From: Alphaproteobacteria bacterium
GTDB taxonomy: Bacteria > Pseudomonadota > Alphaproteobacteria > Rickettsiales > SXRF01
DNA length: 64,000 nucleotides
Direction of reading: 5' to 3'
Assembly: GCA_020049775.1 (NCBI GenBank)
Contig: JAGVLO010000003.1
Coordinates: 248,001 to 312,000 of the forward strand
Each line of letters starts with the position of its first letter. Position 1 is the first letter of the stretch. Of this stretch, positions 1-9,119 are shown piece after piece. The notes under the pieces are model-generated. The model did no database searches. It saw nothing but the letters and a program-made list of their open reading frames with translations, and was not told the DNA's origin. The position numbers and the translations under genes were made by a program.

Positions 1-2174
1 ATGATGCTGGCCTTGCCGGGCAGGGTAATGGTGGCAGCGCGCCCAAGCGGGATAAAACAATCCTCGGCGGCGATGCGTTTGATTTTCGGCGGATTAGGAA
101 TTTTCTCGTGCAGGCGCGTAAACAGTGTTTCGCTCAGCGATCCGGTGATGCGGCACTCATCGACAATTAACACATGTGAACACGGCCTCACTGCCTCGAT
201 GATGGCCGCTTCCGGCAGTGGCGATAGCCAGCGCATATCGACAATGCGTAGTTTTATATTGTGTTGTTCGGTCAGCACTTTTTCCGCCTGCCGCGATAGG
301 TAATAGCCGTTGCCGTAGGTGAGGATGCATAGTTCCTTGCCATCGCCATGCTGCGCCACTTCACCAAAACGCACCGGTTTTTTCAGCGCGCTTTCATAAT
401 CAAAACACCAGAGATTGTCTTTTGCTTCATGCAGGTCGCGCATGGCATAAAGTGCAATCGGCTCAAGGAACACGACCACACGCTGTTCCTCACGCGCAAG
501 GCGCACGCACTCGCGCAGCATGCCCGCGGCTTCCGCGCCGTTGCTTGGGCAGGCAAGGATGACGCCCGGAATATCGCGGATGACGGCTACGCTGTTGTCA
601 TTGTGGAAATGGCCGCCGAAGCCGCGCTGGTAGGCCAGTCCTGCGATGCGTATGACCATTGGGTTGGTAAACTGCCCCTGCGAGAAAAAGCTTAAGGTAG
701 AGGCTTCGCCGCGCAGCTGGTCTTCGGCATTATGCAGGTACGCGAGGAACTGGATTTCAGGAATCGGCAGCAAATCATTATGCGCCATGCCGATGGAAAG
801 CCCAAGGATGGTCTGTTCATCGAGCAGCGTGTTGATGACGCGGTGGCCGCCGAAGCGCGCATGCAGCTTGCTGGTGACGGAATACACACCGCCCTTGGGC
901 CCGATATCCTCGCCGCACAGCACGACATTGTCATTCTCCAGCATCAGGTCGGCCAATGCCCAGTTGATGAGCCGTGCCATGGTGTTGGGGCGGGCGAGCG
1001 CGGTCATATCGTCCCTGAACAAATTCTTGCGCTCGTCTGCGCTGGGCTTGCGCGCTGCTGCGCCCTGTTTTTTCGGCGGGATGATGCTGGCCATCACATC
1101 TTTTGCAGTGGAGAGTTTGGGGCGTTTGATGGCTTCTTCGGCGACTTCGGCTACATTGCGCGCGATATGTTCATAGCGCATGATGATTTTTTCTGGCGTC
1201 AGTACGCCGTGGTCGAGCAGCAGGCGCGCCGAATAGAGCAGGGGATCATGCGCTTCGGTGGCCTCGATTTCCTGATCGCTTAAATACGTGTGTTGGGCGT
1301 CGGCACCGGCATGACCCATCAGGCGGATGCAGCCCATATGCAGGAAGGCAGGCAGACGCTGCTTGCGCACGAAAGCTTCCACTTCACGCGCTGTGCGGTA
1401 GGTGTCAACGATGTCCAGCCCGTTGCAATAAAAATAACGTATGCCAGGTTTGGCATTCATGCTGGCATGTACCCAGCCTTCCGGCGTGGGGGTGGAAATG
1501 CCGATACCGTTATCTTCACAAATCAATACCAGCGGCAGGTGCATTTTCTGGTAGCCCATCCAGCTGGTGGTGTTAACCGCGCCTTGCGCGGTGGAATGGT
1601 TGAGCGACGCGTCGCCGAAGCTGCACAGGATAATACCGTCGGCGGGAAGTACACCTTCGTGTTTGCGGCGCTTGTTCAGGCTGATGCTGGTGGCCGCACC
1701 CACGGCCTTGGGCAGGTGTGAGGCGATGGTACTGGTTTGCGGCGGTATGAAAAGCGGCCTGCTGCCCAGCACCTTGTGGCGGCCGCCGGAGATGGGGTCT
1801 TCTTTCGAGGCGGCGAAGCTAAGCAGCATGTCCCATAGCACGTCTGTGCCGGGCAGGGCCTTAGAGCGCTGTATCATGAATGCGCCGTCGCGGTAATGCA
1901 GGAAGGCCATGTCGCTGACGCGGAAGGCGGCGGCAATGGCGGCGTTTCCTTCATGGCCGGCGCTTCCAATGGTATAAAAGCTTTCACCACGCGCCTGCAA
2001 TGTGCGCGAATGATAGTCGAGATGGCGGCTAAGCAACTGGCTTTCAAAAATCTCTACCAGCTTTTGCGCGGTCAAGCCGGCAGCTTCAAGGGGTGTATCG
2101 CTTGCCTGTGGCAGGTCTTTGGCGCGTACGCGGCGTATGAAATTCTGGTGCAATATTTCGGGACGATCCTGCAT
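1..2174 (-). CDS. Fused alpha/beta 2-oxoacid dehydrogenase E1 (thiamine diphosphate), 3' end beyond window
   Basis: An open frame runs from the ATG at 2174 leftward to the window edge without a stop, so at least 724 residues are visible and the C-terminus is missing. The first half is an E1-alpha domain: the thiamine diphosphate motif starts with GDAS at about residues 187-190 and closes with EDNGIGIS at about 218-225. From about residue 400 an E1-beta domain follows (GEDIGPKGGVYSVTSKL, then INTLLDEQTILGLSIG and a transketolase-type C-terminal half). Such fusions decarboxylate a 2-oxo acid and pass the acyl group to a lipoyl E2, most often in branched-chain 2-oxoacid oxidation; the exact substrate cannot be read here. 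AAAGG lies about 7 bases before the ATG. E2 and E3 genes are not visible. Confidence 0.9.
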   Translation of the reverse strand, partial: MQDRPEILHQNFIRRVRAKDLPQASDTPLEAAGLTAQKLVEIFESQLLSRHLDYHSRTLQARGESFYTIGSAGHEGNAAIAAAFRVSDMAFLHYRDGAFMIQRSKALPGTDVLWDMLLSFAASKEDPISGGRHKVLGSRPLFIPPQTSTIASHLPKAVGAATSISLNKRRKHEGVLPADGIILCSFGDASLNHSTAQGAVNTTSWMGYQKMHLPLVLICEDNGIGISTPTPEGWVHASMNAKPGIRYFYCNGLDIVDTYRTAREVEAFVRKQRLPAFLHMGCIRLMGHAGADAQHTYLSDQEIEATEAHDPLLYSARLLLDHGVLTPEKIIMRYEHIARNVAEVAEEAIKRPKLSTAKDVMASIIPPKKQGAAARKPSADERKNLFRDDMTALARPNTMARLINWALADLMLENDNVVLCGEDIGPKGGVYSVTSKLHARFGGHRVINTLLDEQTILGLSIGMAHNDLLPIPEIQFLAYLHNAEDQLRGEASTLSFFSQGQFTNPMVIRIAGLAYQRGFGGHFHNDNSVAVIRDIPGVILACPSNGAEAAGMLRECVRLAREEQRVVVFLEPIALYAMRDLHEAKDNLWCFDYESALKKPVRFGEVAQHGDGKELCILTYGNGYYLSRQAEKVLTEQHNIKLRIVDMRWLSPLPEAAIIEAVRPCSHVLIVDECRITGSLSETLFTRLHEKIPNPPKIKRIAAEDCFIPLGRAATITLPGKASI

Positions 2175-2275
2175 GGCGTGCCTTTCAAATTACTTCAGAA
2201 GAGTTGCAATATTGTAGCAAAATCATTTATCTTACAAGTGGTATAGCATTAATACACCATGACAGGATGAAGGCG

Positions 2276-3085
2276 ATGTCAAAAATAGTCGAATATTATC
2301 AGTCCACCCAAGTAGAGGCGACCCGCTTGAGCGAAGGCTGCGGGCTGCTGGAAAAATGGCGCACGCTGGATATTTTGCAGCGTTTTCTGCCGCCTGCGCC
2401 TGCGGTGATTGCCGATGTCGGCGGTGCGGAGGGAGTGTATGCATTCCCGTTGGCGGATAGGGGGTACGAGGTGCATCTCATCGACATCACGCCCGCACAT
2501 ATCGAAAAAGCCCATGCCATCAACAATACTAAAAACACGCTCAAATCCATCAAGCTTGGGTCGGCCGCAGAACTACACCTTCCCGATGAATCGGTGGACG
2601 CGGTATTACTGTTTGGGCCGCTTTACCATTTACAGGATTATAGGCAGCGCTGTGATGCCATTGCCGAGGCGCACCGTGTGCTGCGCAAGGGTGGCATGTT
2701 GTTTGCTGCGGGCATTTCGCGCTTTGCCGGATTGCTAGACGGGGTGGCGCGCAAAATGCTCAAGGACGAGAATTTCTATAACATCATTTCAAAAACAATC
2801 GAAACCGGCACGCATACTAACATCACGAATAACCCCGCCTATTTCACCGATGCGCACCTGCACCGCCCAGACGAGCTGGCGTTTGAGCTGGCGGTGTCGG
2901 GTTTTCATGAGCTGCGTGTACTGGGGATTGAGGGCGCGATATGGACATTGCCGGAACAGACACTTAACGATTTCTTGAGCCACGAGGATGCGAAGGAGAA
3001 GCTGTTTACCCTCTTGCGCAAAACGGAAGCCGAGCCATCCATGCTGGGCGCGAGCGCGCACATCATGGCAATGGGGACTAAGTAG
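2276..3085 (+). CDS. Class I SAM-dependent methyltransferase
   Basis: A 269-aa protein with a Rossmann methyltransferase core near the N-terminus: beta strand 1 and a motif I variant (IADVGGAEG), the acidic residue ending strand 2 (VHLIDITPAH), then VDAVLLFGPLYHL as motif IV and EAHRVLRKGGML as the post-IV strand, in the style of UbiE/Methyltransf_11 enzymes. The substrate is unknown. I prefer the ATG at 2276 because AGGATGAAGG lies just upstream; ATG at 2267 and further upstream codons are also in frame. It is divergent from the E1 gene, with about 100 bp between them. No membrane segment or signal peptide is seen. Confidence 0.85.
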   Translation: MSKIVEYYQSTQVEATRLSEGCGLLEKWRTLDILQRFLPPAPAVIADVGGAEGVYAFPLADRGYEVHLIDITPAHIEKAHAINNTKNTLKSIKLGSAAELHLPDESVDAVLLFGPLYHLQDYRQRCDAIAEAHRVLRKGGMLFAAGISRFAGLLDGVARKMLKDENFYNIISKTIETGTHTNITNNPAYFTDAHLHRPDELAFELAVSGFHELRVLGIEGAIWTLPEQTLNDFLSHEDAKEKLFTLLRKTEAEPSMLGASAHIMAMGTK

Positions 3086-3094
3086 GGAGGCTGG

Positions 3095-4067
3095 TTACTG
3101 GCGCACCGCCTGTGATTCGCCGCCGCGTGCCTCGCGCTCTTCCTGTGCGGCAACAGCGCCCTTGCCGGACGCGGGGCTATCCAGCTGGGTGAGTTTTGAC
3201 TTGGCGCTTTTGACCATTTCTTCCACCTGTGTCCGGCGCGGCATTGCGAGCTCTTCCTTGGCAAGGATTTTGGTTTCCATGTCTGCAACCGCTGCTTCCA
3301 CTTCTTTGCGCGTGGCCTGGAAGGCATGGGTATCCCAATAGTGGTTGAGGTCGTTCTGCACTTCCGGCGGCATGAAGGGGCGGGCAAAGGGCTTGCCGGG
3401 ATCGCCCGGGAAAATGGCTGCCACACCTACAAGATTGGTGGCCTTGCCGCCAAAGCGCGTGGCCATAAAGCTGTATCTGGAGGTTGTTTTTACTTCTGAC
3501 TCATCCACCAGCTTGTAGTTGATGTCGCGTTCGTTGAACTGGTGTCCGGCATCGCGCACGATTTTGCCGAATTCACGGCCTTCGCCTTTTTCAATCAGCG
3601 TGTCAGTGCCTATGGCCTTGCCGGCGTCGCGCTCAATCGTCTTGCTGGGGTCGGCCGGCACACGCCCTAAATCTTCTGCCGTCTTGCCCTGTGATTCCAG
3701 CAGGCGAATCTGCGCGGCAACCTGCTTTACAGTTTCTTTTTCCGTTTCAGCCAGCAAGGTAGCCTTGTCGTCTTCCGACAGGTTGGGGTCAAATTTCGAG
3801 CCTATGGTAGTCGATCCTGAAAAATGGCGCAGCATGTGCTCCAGTGTTTCAGGCTTAGCTGTACCGGTTTTCTGGCTGTCGGACATCTCTGTCAGTGATG
3901 CGACCTTAAGGTTCTGCACTTCTTGCGTATCCGGTGTGCCGCCCTGTCCTTTTTTCACTACGGTGACCTGTTTGCTTTCAATGAATGCCTTGTCGGCCTG
4001 ATAGGCGCTGTCGGCAGCAAAGTTGGCGGCAATCTGGTCGTAGATGCGTTGGGTATCGGGCTGCATG
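3095..4067 (-). CDS. Hypothetical protein, 323 aa, accessory
   Basis: I do not recognise a family. The product begins MQPDTQRIYDQIAANF; AAGGAG sits 8 bases before this ATG (4065-4067), which makes it a better start than the ATG at 4071-4073 or codons further up. The sequence is hydrophilic and rich in Lys, Glu, Gln and Ala, without a signal peptide or membrane segment. A central part contains YSFMATRFGGKATNLVGVAAIF, the only less polar stretch, and the C-terminal 100 residues are helical with charged heptad-like spacing (VEAAVADMETKILAKEEL). It is divergent from the 818-aa gene at 4329 and resembles the other soluble unknown proteins in this window in composition. Function cannot be stated. 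Confidence 0.75.
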
Positions 4068-4236
4068 GGCATATCTCCTTGGGCAATGTTAGCGGCGGCT
4101 GACACTTTAGCAATTATGGTATAGCAGATGGTTGAAATAATGGTTAATAATATAGGGTTTCTAACACGCCAGCTTAATGGCCAATAAAGTATAAATTATT
4201 TATATTACAGTGTATTAATAACATCAAATAGGGGCG

Positions 4237-4255
4237 ATGACACTGTTAATGTCAT
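4237..4255. promoter_or_regulatory. Perfect dyad in a divergent intergenic region
   Basis: ATGACA and TGTCAT flank a 7-base centre (4237-4242 and 4250-4255) in the AT-rich 261-bp gap between two divergent accessory genes. The placement about 75 bases before the ATG at 4329 fits an operator, but no regulator is known. The rest of the gap shows only AT-rich sequence. Confidence 0.3.
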
Positions 4256-4328
4256 AATTTTAATAATTATATATTAACCAAAACGCGGTAAACTCCTGTT
4301 GGAATCTTCTGTCTAAAGGATAGCTATT

Positions 4329-6785
4329 ATGGGCAAAAAACTTGCACCGCAACTCCCGTCATTTGAAGAGATAAAAGAGCAGTTCTTTGCGGCGCAGGAG
4401 AAAATGGGCAGCGAGCCGGAGACCGCGCCGGTACTTGCACTGTTTGAATCTTTGCCAGAAGAATACAAGCCGCAGTTTGAGGCGCGTTTTCACAGTGTCA
4501 GCAAGAACCCCACCAACCCTCCTGATTTCATTAAGTCGGTACAAGGGATAGGGTTTGAAATGAGCCGCCTGCAGATAATACTGGAGCAGGGAAAAGAGGT
4601 TGTATCGACGTCTGGCTTTGATGTGCCCAATCCGGGAAAAAAGACGTATACCACCTTCAGCCCCGCCGGTGGCCCTCCATCCAAGCAATTACCCATTGAA
4701 ATCCAGAATGACGTGGGCATCACGCGTGACGGTAAGCCGTTTGTATATGAAACCAAGCTATATCCGGCGCGTGACTGGGGTCGTGTTGAGATAAAGAAAA
4801 AAGACGGCGCACCCGACAAATATGAAAGCCCTGCCCAAAACCAGCTGCTTAAATATAACACGGCTGTCGATGAAGGAATGATTGCTGGTGCAACGGTTGA
4901 GATACGCGGCAGGATAAACAAGCAGCACCTTGAGTGGATGTATGGCTCTGCCATTGATCATGAAAGCCCTATACCGAATGTGCAGGTGATTTACAGTTTG
5001 CCGCTGCCCAGTGGCGAGGAGTACCGCTTTTCACTCAAGCGTGCCAGCGATCCGACAAAGGAATTGCAGTTTACCAACAACGACCGCGCATTCACACCGG
5101 AAGACCGGGCTATTATCGTTGGTCTGGAGCGGGCACTGCGACAGCAGGATAAGAAACTCATCACCGAAATCATTGCAGGTACAACCATCAAGGACCCGTC
5201 TGATGATCTGAAGCCTTTCCTTGCCGACCCAACAAAGATTATGGATAGGGAAGTGTGGCGCGAGTATATGGCCAAGCGCACACAGGGCATGTGGGAGGCA
5301 GCGGTATCTGCACGTCCGCCTATTTATAATGAACAGAATAAAGAATCAGCCGTAGCTGATAAGTTCGCCGATCCTGATGCAGCGCGGGCGGCGTTGCGGC
5401 AGACGGTGGAAGATCAGCAAGAATATCTGCGCCACAATCCGCAGATGATGGCGGTAAAAAAATCCTACTATCTCGGCCAGCCGGGGACGGATGCCTATAC
5501 CAGAAAAGTAGAGGATGTGGTTGAGAATGCCTACCAGAAGGTAAAAGCGGTGCGTGATTATGAAATAGCGCGCCGCGAGGATACAAGCGAGTCGGACCGC
5601 CGTGCGGAACGCAAGCAGATGAGCTGGAAAGGCCTGCCGGAAGGTGTGGCACTGGATATAGACCACATCATCATGGATGCCATCATGGAGGTGAATAAAG
5701 GCCCGAAGCAGAAAGGCCGTAGCTATGACAAGCCTGAACGTTTTGATGACCTCGCTAAGGTAATGTCCAGGCTCACGCCGGAATTTGACCGAGCATTCCG
5801 TGATGTGGAAATTCTGGACCCGCTGGCAGAAGGTGCAAAACGCAAAATCGAAGAAAGCTATGTGCCTAAGGAATACGGTAAAATAGAGAAGAAAGAAAAA
5901 GAAATCGTTGGCGATAATATCAAGCGCGCAGAAGCGGTCATCGGCGGCATTAAACAAAAAGAGACCGAACAACAGCCGTTACAGGCAGATGAAAAATCCA
6001 TCCTGAGACGCGTTAAAATGTTTGAGAAAAAGTTGCAAGGATTTGATGAAGCCATCACAAAGCTTACGACCGAAAGCGCTAAGCTTGGTCCGCTGATGGG
6101 TAAGGCCAAGGATCAGGAACGTGAGGACCTGCGCGCGCAGCAGAATGCCCTGAAGCAGCAAATTTCTGACACCGAAAAAGCCAAAGAGGAAATGTGCAAG
6201 GAAGTCCTTGGCGATGAAAAATGGCGTCACACTGCCCGCACTATGAGTGTGAAGGAGCAGAATATCGTCAAATTCATTTATGTGGCAAATGGTGAAGGCA
6301 AGCTTGTATTATCGGAAGAAGAGCTGCATGGCGATGTGAGTGGTCGCGCCGCCCATTCCGAGCTGGCGCAGGGTAAAAACGTATATGCTGCCGGTGAAAT
6401 CGCATTTCGCAAAAAAGGCGACAACTGGGTTCTGGATGAGATCAACAACGGATCCGGCCATTATCGACCACATGAATCCAGCCTGATGTTTGCCAAGGCG
6501 GTATTCGAGAAAGAGGCGAAGCAGGTATTTCTTGCCAGCAGCGCAGGCATGGACGAAGCAGGAGAGAAAACACAACAATTCATGCGCGAGGTCAAGCTGG
6601 TGGATGCGCTGGCGCGTGGCCGCAATATACGCGATGCTTCGCTTATTTTCGACCCTTCACCGGAAGCATCGCCCCAGCCGGATGCTATGTCAAAGACACC
6701 AGATCCCGCTTCTATCGCAGTGGAGGAAATGCAGCTGGGACAGGAGCGTGGTACAACGCAAGGCAAAGCGGTATCAGGAGCATAG
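4329..6785 (+). CDS. Large hypothetical protein with a C-terminal SGHYRP-type domain
   Basis: An 818-aa soluble protein; AAAGGA precedes the ATG. The first 400 residues have no recognised fold. Residues about 510-640 are strongly charged and predicted by eye to be coiled coil (repeated KKEKEI, KRAEAV, KMFEKKLQ, LRAQQNALKQQI). Near residues 663-712 comes a compact motif, HSELAQGKNVYAAGEI followed by INNGSGHYRP. I recall a similar pattern (HS..aG..V.aAGE...InN.SGHY.P) recurring at the C-terminus of bacterial toxin-like or effector-like proteins, without a settled function. No signal peptide. A small gene starts 3 bp after its stop, so the two are probably co-transcribed. A secreted effector is one reading; an intracellular scaffold is another. 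Confidence 0.8.
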   Translation: MGKKLAPQLPSFEEIKEQFFAAQEKMGSEPETAPVLALFESLPEEYKPQFEARFHSVSKNPTNPPDFIKSVQGIGFEMSRLQIILEQGKEVVSTSGFDVPNPGKKTYTTFSPAGGPPSKQLPIEIQNDVGITRDGKPFVYETKLYPARDWGRVEIKKKDGAPDKYESPAQNQLLKYNTAVDEGMIAGATVEIRGRINKQHLEWMYGSAIDHESPIPNVQVIYSLPLPSGEEYRFSLKRASDPTKELQFTNNDRAFTPEDRAIIVGLERALRQQDKKLITEIIAGTTIKDPSDDLKPFLADPTKIMDREVWREYMAKRTQGMWEAAVSARPPIYNEQNKESAVADKFADPDAARAALRQTVEDQQEYLRHNPQMMAVKKSYYLGQPGTDAYTRKVEDVVENAYQKVKAVRDYEIARREDTSESDRRAERKQMSWKGLPEGVALDIDHIIMDAIMEVNKGPKQKGRSYDKPERFDDLAKVMSRLTPEFDRAFRDVEILDPLAEGAKRKIEESYVPKEYGKIEKKEKEIVGDNIKRAEAVIGGIKQKETEQQPLQADEKSILRRVKMFEKKLQGFDEAITKLTTESAKLGPLMGKAKDQEREDLRAQQNALKQQISDTEKAKEEMCKEVLGDEKWRHTARTMSVKEQNIVKFIYVANGEGKLVLSEEELHGDVSGRAAHSELAQGKNVYAAGEIAFRKKGDNWVLDEINNGSGHYRPHESSLMFAKAVFEKEAKQVFLASSAGMDEAGEKTQQFMREVKLVDALARGRNIRDASLIFDPSPEASPQPDAMSKTPDPASIAVEEMQLGQERGTTQGKAVSGA

Positions 6786-6788
6786 CGT

Positions 6789-7058
6789 ATGGCAAACATG
6801 CATGTAGACAAGTTCATAAAAAAATCTTCGCTGCCGATTCATTTCATACGCGGTAAGGACAACACAGGTCGCGACTGTTTCTTTTTCCTCATCTGCAATA
6901 TGGATAAAATACGCAGGCTTCAAGGTGCATCTGAAAATGGCAACATCAACCTGTTGCAGTTTGGTCAGGTCATTGCGTCAGGTTTCGGGCGTGCGCCGGA
7001 TCAGGGCGTCTGTAAAATGCTCAAAGAGAAATACGATTTTTTATTTGAAGCTGCGTAG
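6789..7058 (+). CDS. Small hypothetical protein, 89 aa, downstream partner of the 818-aa gene
   Basis: The ATG follows the upstream stop by 3 bp and has AGGAG 8 bases before it, so translation is likely coupled. The product is a small globular-looking protein with FIRGKDNTGRDCFFFLICN near the N-terminus and a conserved-looking VIASGFGRAPDQ towards the C-terminus. It has no signal peptide or membrane helix. I recognise no family. Tight linkage suggests that it serves as a partner, for example a chaperone or immunity-type protein, for the large neighbour, but nothing in the sequence proves that. It ends tail to tail with the protease gene, 3 bp apart. Confidence 0.7.
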   Translation: MANMHVDKFIKKSSLPIHFIRGKDNTGRDCFFFLICNMDKIRRLQGASENGNINLLQFGQVIASGFGRAPDQGVCKMLKEKYDFLFEAA

Positions 7059-7061
7059 TAA

Positions 7062-8900
7062 TCAGCCCAGCTGTTCGGCGGCTGTCTTTACCTTTTGCGG
7101 CAGTTTGGCAATCAGTGTGCTGGTGTCGGTTGACAGCGGTTCCTTGGTACCCTTCCTGAGTGCGATATCCAGCTCTATTTCCTTTTTGGAATCGGGGACA
7201 CTTACCACGCGTGACACTTCGCCGTCTGCTTTGCACACAGCAATTTTGGCGGTGGTTTGCAGGTTGATTTTACGTGTCTCGCTGTTGTCGCGGAAGGTAA
7301 CGGAATAATAGTTGCCGTCGGTGACATGGGTGACGTTGCGGCTGTCATATTGCGGCTGGGACATCTTAACAATGACGCTGCCGCCGCCTGTATTGGAAAC
7401 GGCGTGGCCTGCTGCGGTTGTAGCGCTGACACATACATCGTTGCGCTCGTGGAATACGGCAACGGGTGGTGCTGCGGCCAGCTCCTTGTCGCGGTTGGGA
7501 GCGTCCAGCTTTACGGCGGGTTTTTTCTCCGGCTCCAGCGCAGTGATGCCCTTGAGCTGCGGCAAAACTTTTTCCGGCGTGGCGTCTTTTACAAACATGG
7601 AGCCTTTATTTTTTCCATCGTCGCCAACGAGCGTGACCAGAGTGCCTTTTTCGTGGTCGGGCTTGTCCCAGTGTTCAAGCTGTGCTTTGCTGGCATTTTT
7701 TGCTGTGATGCTGTCTTCCGGCGCAAGTCCGCTTACGACATGGCCGAAGCTTTTGCTATGCGTAATACTGTCGGCACCGCTGCCCAGCGTAATATCGTTC
7801 CTGCGGCCATTCAGTGTAACGCGCGTATCTTTGCTAACCTTGATACGCGAACCGGTGGCGCCGGTCACATCAAGCTTGATGTCTGAGTCCGTGGCATCCA
7901 GCTCGCCGATGGATGCGAAAGCGCCGATATGCTGGCGTACAAGCTTGTCGCCCTCGGCATCCTTGATGGTGCCGGTAATCGCGGGATCGTATGGATGTGC
8001 GCCCATATCCACTTTCAGGTCACCTTTGACTGGGCTTCCAGCGAGTTTAACGGTCATGGGTTTGTGATCCCACAACACGCCGGATTGTGCGGCAAGCTGC
8101 TCGGCGGTGATGGTGTTGCGCGTGGCACTCTCTGCCGGTTTACCGTAGATATGCTGCGCGGCATACACATCGCCGACGCCGGACATGGCCCAGATTTTTG
8201 GGTCGGCCTGATTGTAACTCATGATGGTGACGTCGTGGTTATAGGCATTTTTGCTACCGCGTGTCAGCTCGTAGCCAGGCTGTGGCCGCCTCGGAATTTC
8301 TGCCCCATATACCAGCAGATTGGCTTTACCTGCGTCGGAGGTTTCTACATATTTGACATTGAACAGGCGTTCATGCTCCGCAAAGGCTTCCAGCATGGAG
8401 GAACGTATGCGCTTGTTGGCTTCGTTGCGTTCGGTATCTTTGCTTTCGCCGACATGCTCCATGCGCTCTGTCAGTATGGCGTTGGGGTCTGCTAGCCAGC
8501 GGCGCTGGTTATCCGGATTGCCGTGTGGTGTTAGGCGCGGGTCGGCATTGAAATTGTAGGTGATGGTGCGTCTGCCGCTGGTATCGAGTGAGCCAAGCGC
8601 GTTGAAAGACGAAAGCCTCGAGGCAATGTCCTGCCGTGTTTGTTCCCAACTGCGCGTGTTTGTTTTTTCGCCGTCTGTCGCGTCGGTACGCGGATGGTCG
8701 AGTCCGAGTGCGTGGAAGAGTTCATGGCTGGCGACATAGGGCATGAAACGCTCGGCGCCCTTGGATTTATTATTGGCGTCGTAGTCGGCGGATTCAACAT
8801 TGAATACGAGATATTTTTGCTGCGAATGCACCTGTGACGCAAACGCACCTGCCCCATAGCCTTCTTTTTTCTTGTCAGGCATGACGATAACCCCTGCCAT
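7062..8900 (-). CDS. Metzincin (serralysin-like M10) metalloprotease
   Basis: A 612-aa protein with a complete metzincin zinc site HELFHALGLDH (His59, Glu60, His63, His69) and a Met-turn TIMSYN at about residue 226, followed by DVYAAQHIYG, the pattern that opens the serralysin M10_C domain. A single RTX-like stretch (ITLGSGADSIT) lies further on; the last 150 residues look beta-rich. Two things are odd. The zinc site lies only 59 residues from the start, so much of the usual N-terminal half of the catalytic domain is absent, and the Met-turn is about 160 residues beyond the zinc helix, much more than in standard serralysins. No signal peptide is present. MPDKKKEG (ATG at 8882) is an alternative start. 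Secretion route unknown. Confidence 0.8.
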   Translation of the reverse strand: MAGVIVMPDKKKEGYGAGAFASQVHSQQKYLVFNVESADYDANNKSKGAERFMPYVASHELFHALGLDHPRTDATDGEKTNTRSWEQTRQDIASRLSSFNALGSLDTSGRRTITYNFNADPRLTPHGNPDNQRRWLADPNAILTERMEHVGESKDTERNEANKRIRSSMLEAFAEHERLFNVKYVETSDAGKANLLVYGAEIPRRPQPGYELTRGSKNAYNHDVTIMSYNQADPKIWAMSGVGDVYAAQHIYGKPAESATRNTITAEQLAAQSGVLWDHKPMTVKLAGSPVKGDLKVDMGAHPYDPAITGTIKDAEGDKLVRQHIGAFASIGELDATDSDIKLDVTGATGSRIKVSKDTRVTLNGRRNDITLGSGADSITHSKSFGHVVSGLAPEDSITAKNASKAQLEHWDKPDHEKGTLVTLVGDDGKNKGSMFVKDATPEKVLPQLKGITALEPEKKPAVKLDAPNRDKELAAAPPVAVFHERNDVCVSATTAAGHAVSNTGGGSVIVKMSQPQYDSRNVTHVTDGNYYSVTFRDNSETRKINLQTTAKIAVCKADGEVSRVVSVPDSKKEIELDIALRKGTKEPLSTDTSTLIAKLPQKVKTAAEQLG

Positions 8901-8957
8901 GCAGCATCGCTGCTAGGCGTTTCCCGTTATATATTTTTTTATTTATTAGTTCAGTCC

Positions 8958-8985
8958 TGTATAGCATAAATAATGCAGTAATCAA
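8958..8985 (-). promoter_or_regulatory. Putative promoter of the metalloprotease gene
   Basis: On the minus strand TTGATT (8980-8985) and TATACA (8958-8963) are separated by 16 bases, with TGC directly before the -10 box as in extended -10 promoters. It points at the protease start about 57 bases downstream. The rest of this 219-bp gap, towards the gene at 9120, shows no clear signal. Confidence 0.4.
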
Positions 8986-9119
8986 TTTCTTATATTATTT
9001 TCGGTGTTTTCAGTATGATAGCCGGTAGCATCATTGCAAATGCTGTGGCATTGGCCATTCCTCTTTCCTGCCGCTATTTTCTTGTGGTGTTTCCGTAAAA
9101 TAGTTGTTTGTATAGCCTC

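Noticed and set aside
692-1896. Several plus-strand frames over 0.3-2.2 kb
   Set aside because: They are shadows of the minus-strand E1 gene, whose translation shows coherent thiamine-diphosphate motifs without stops.
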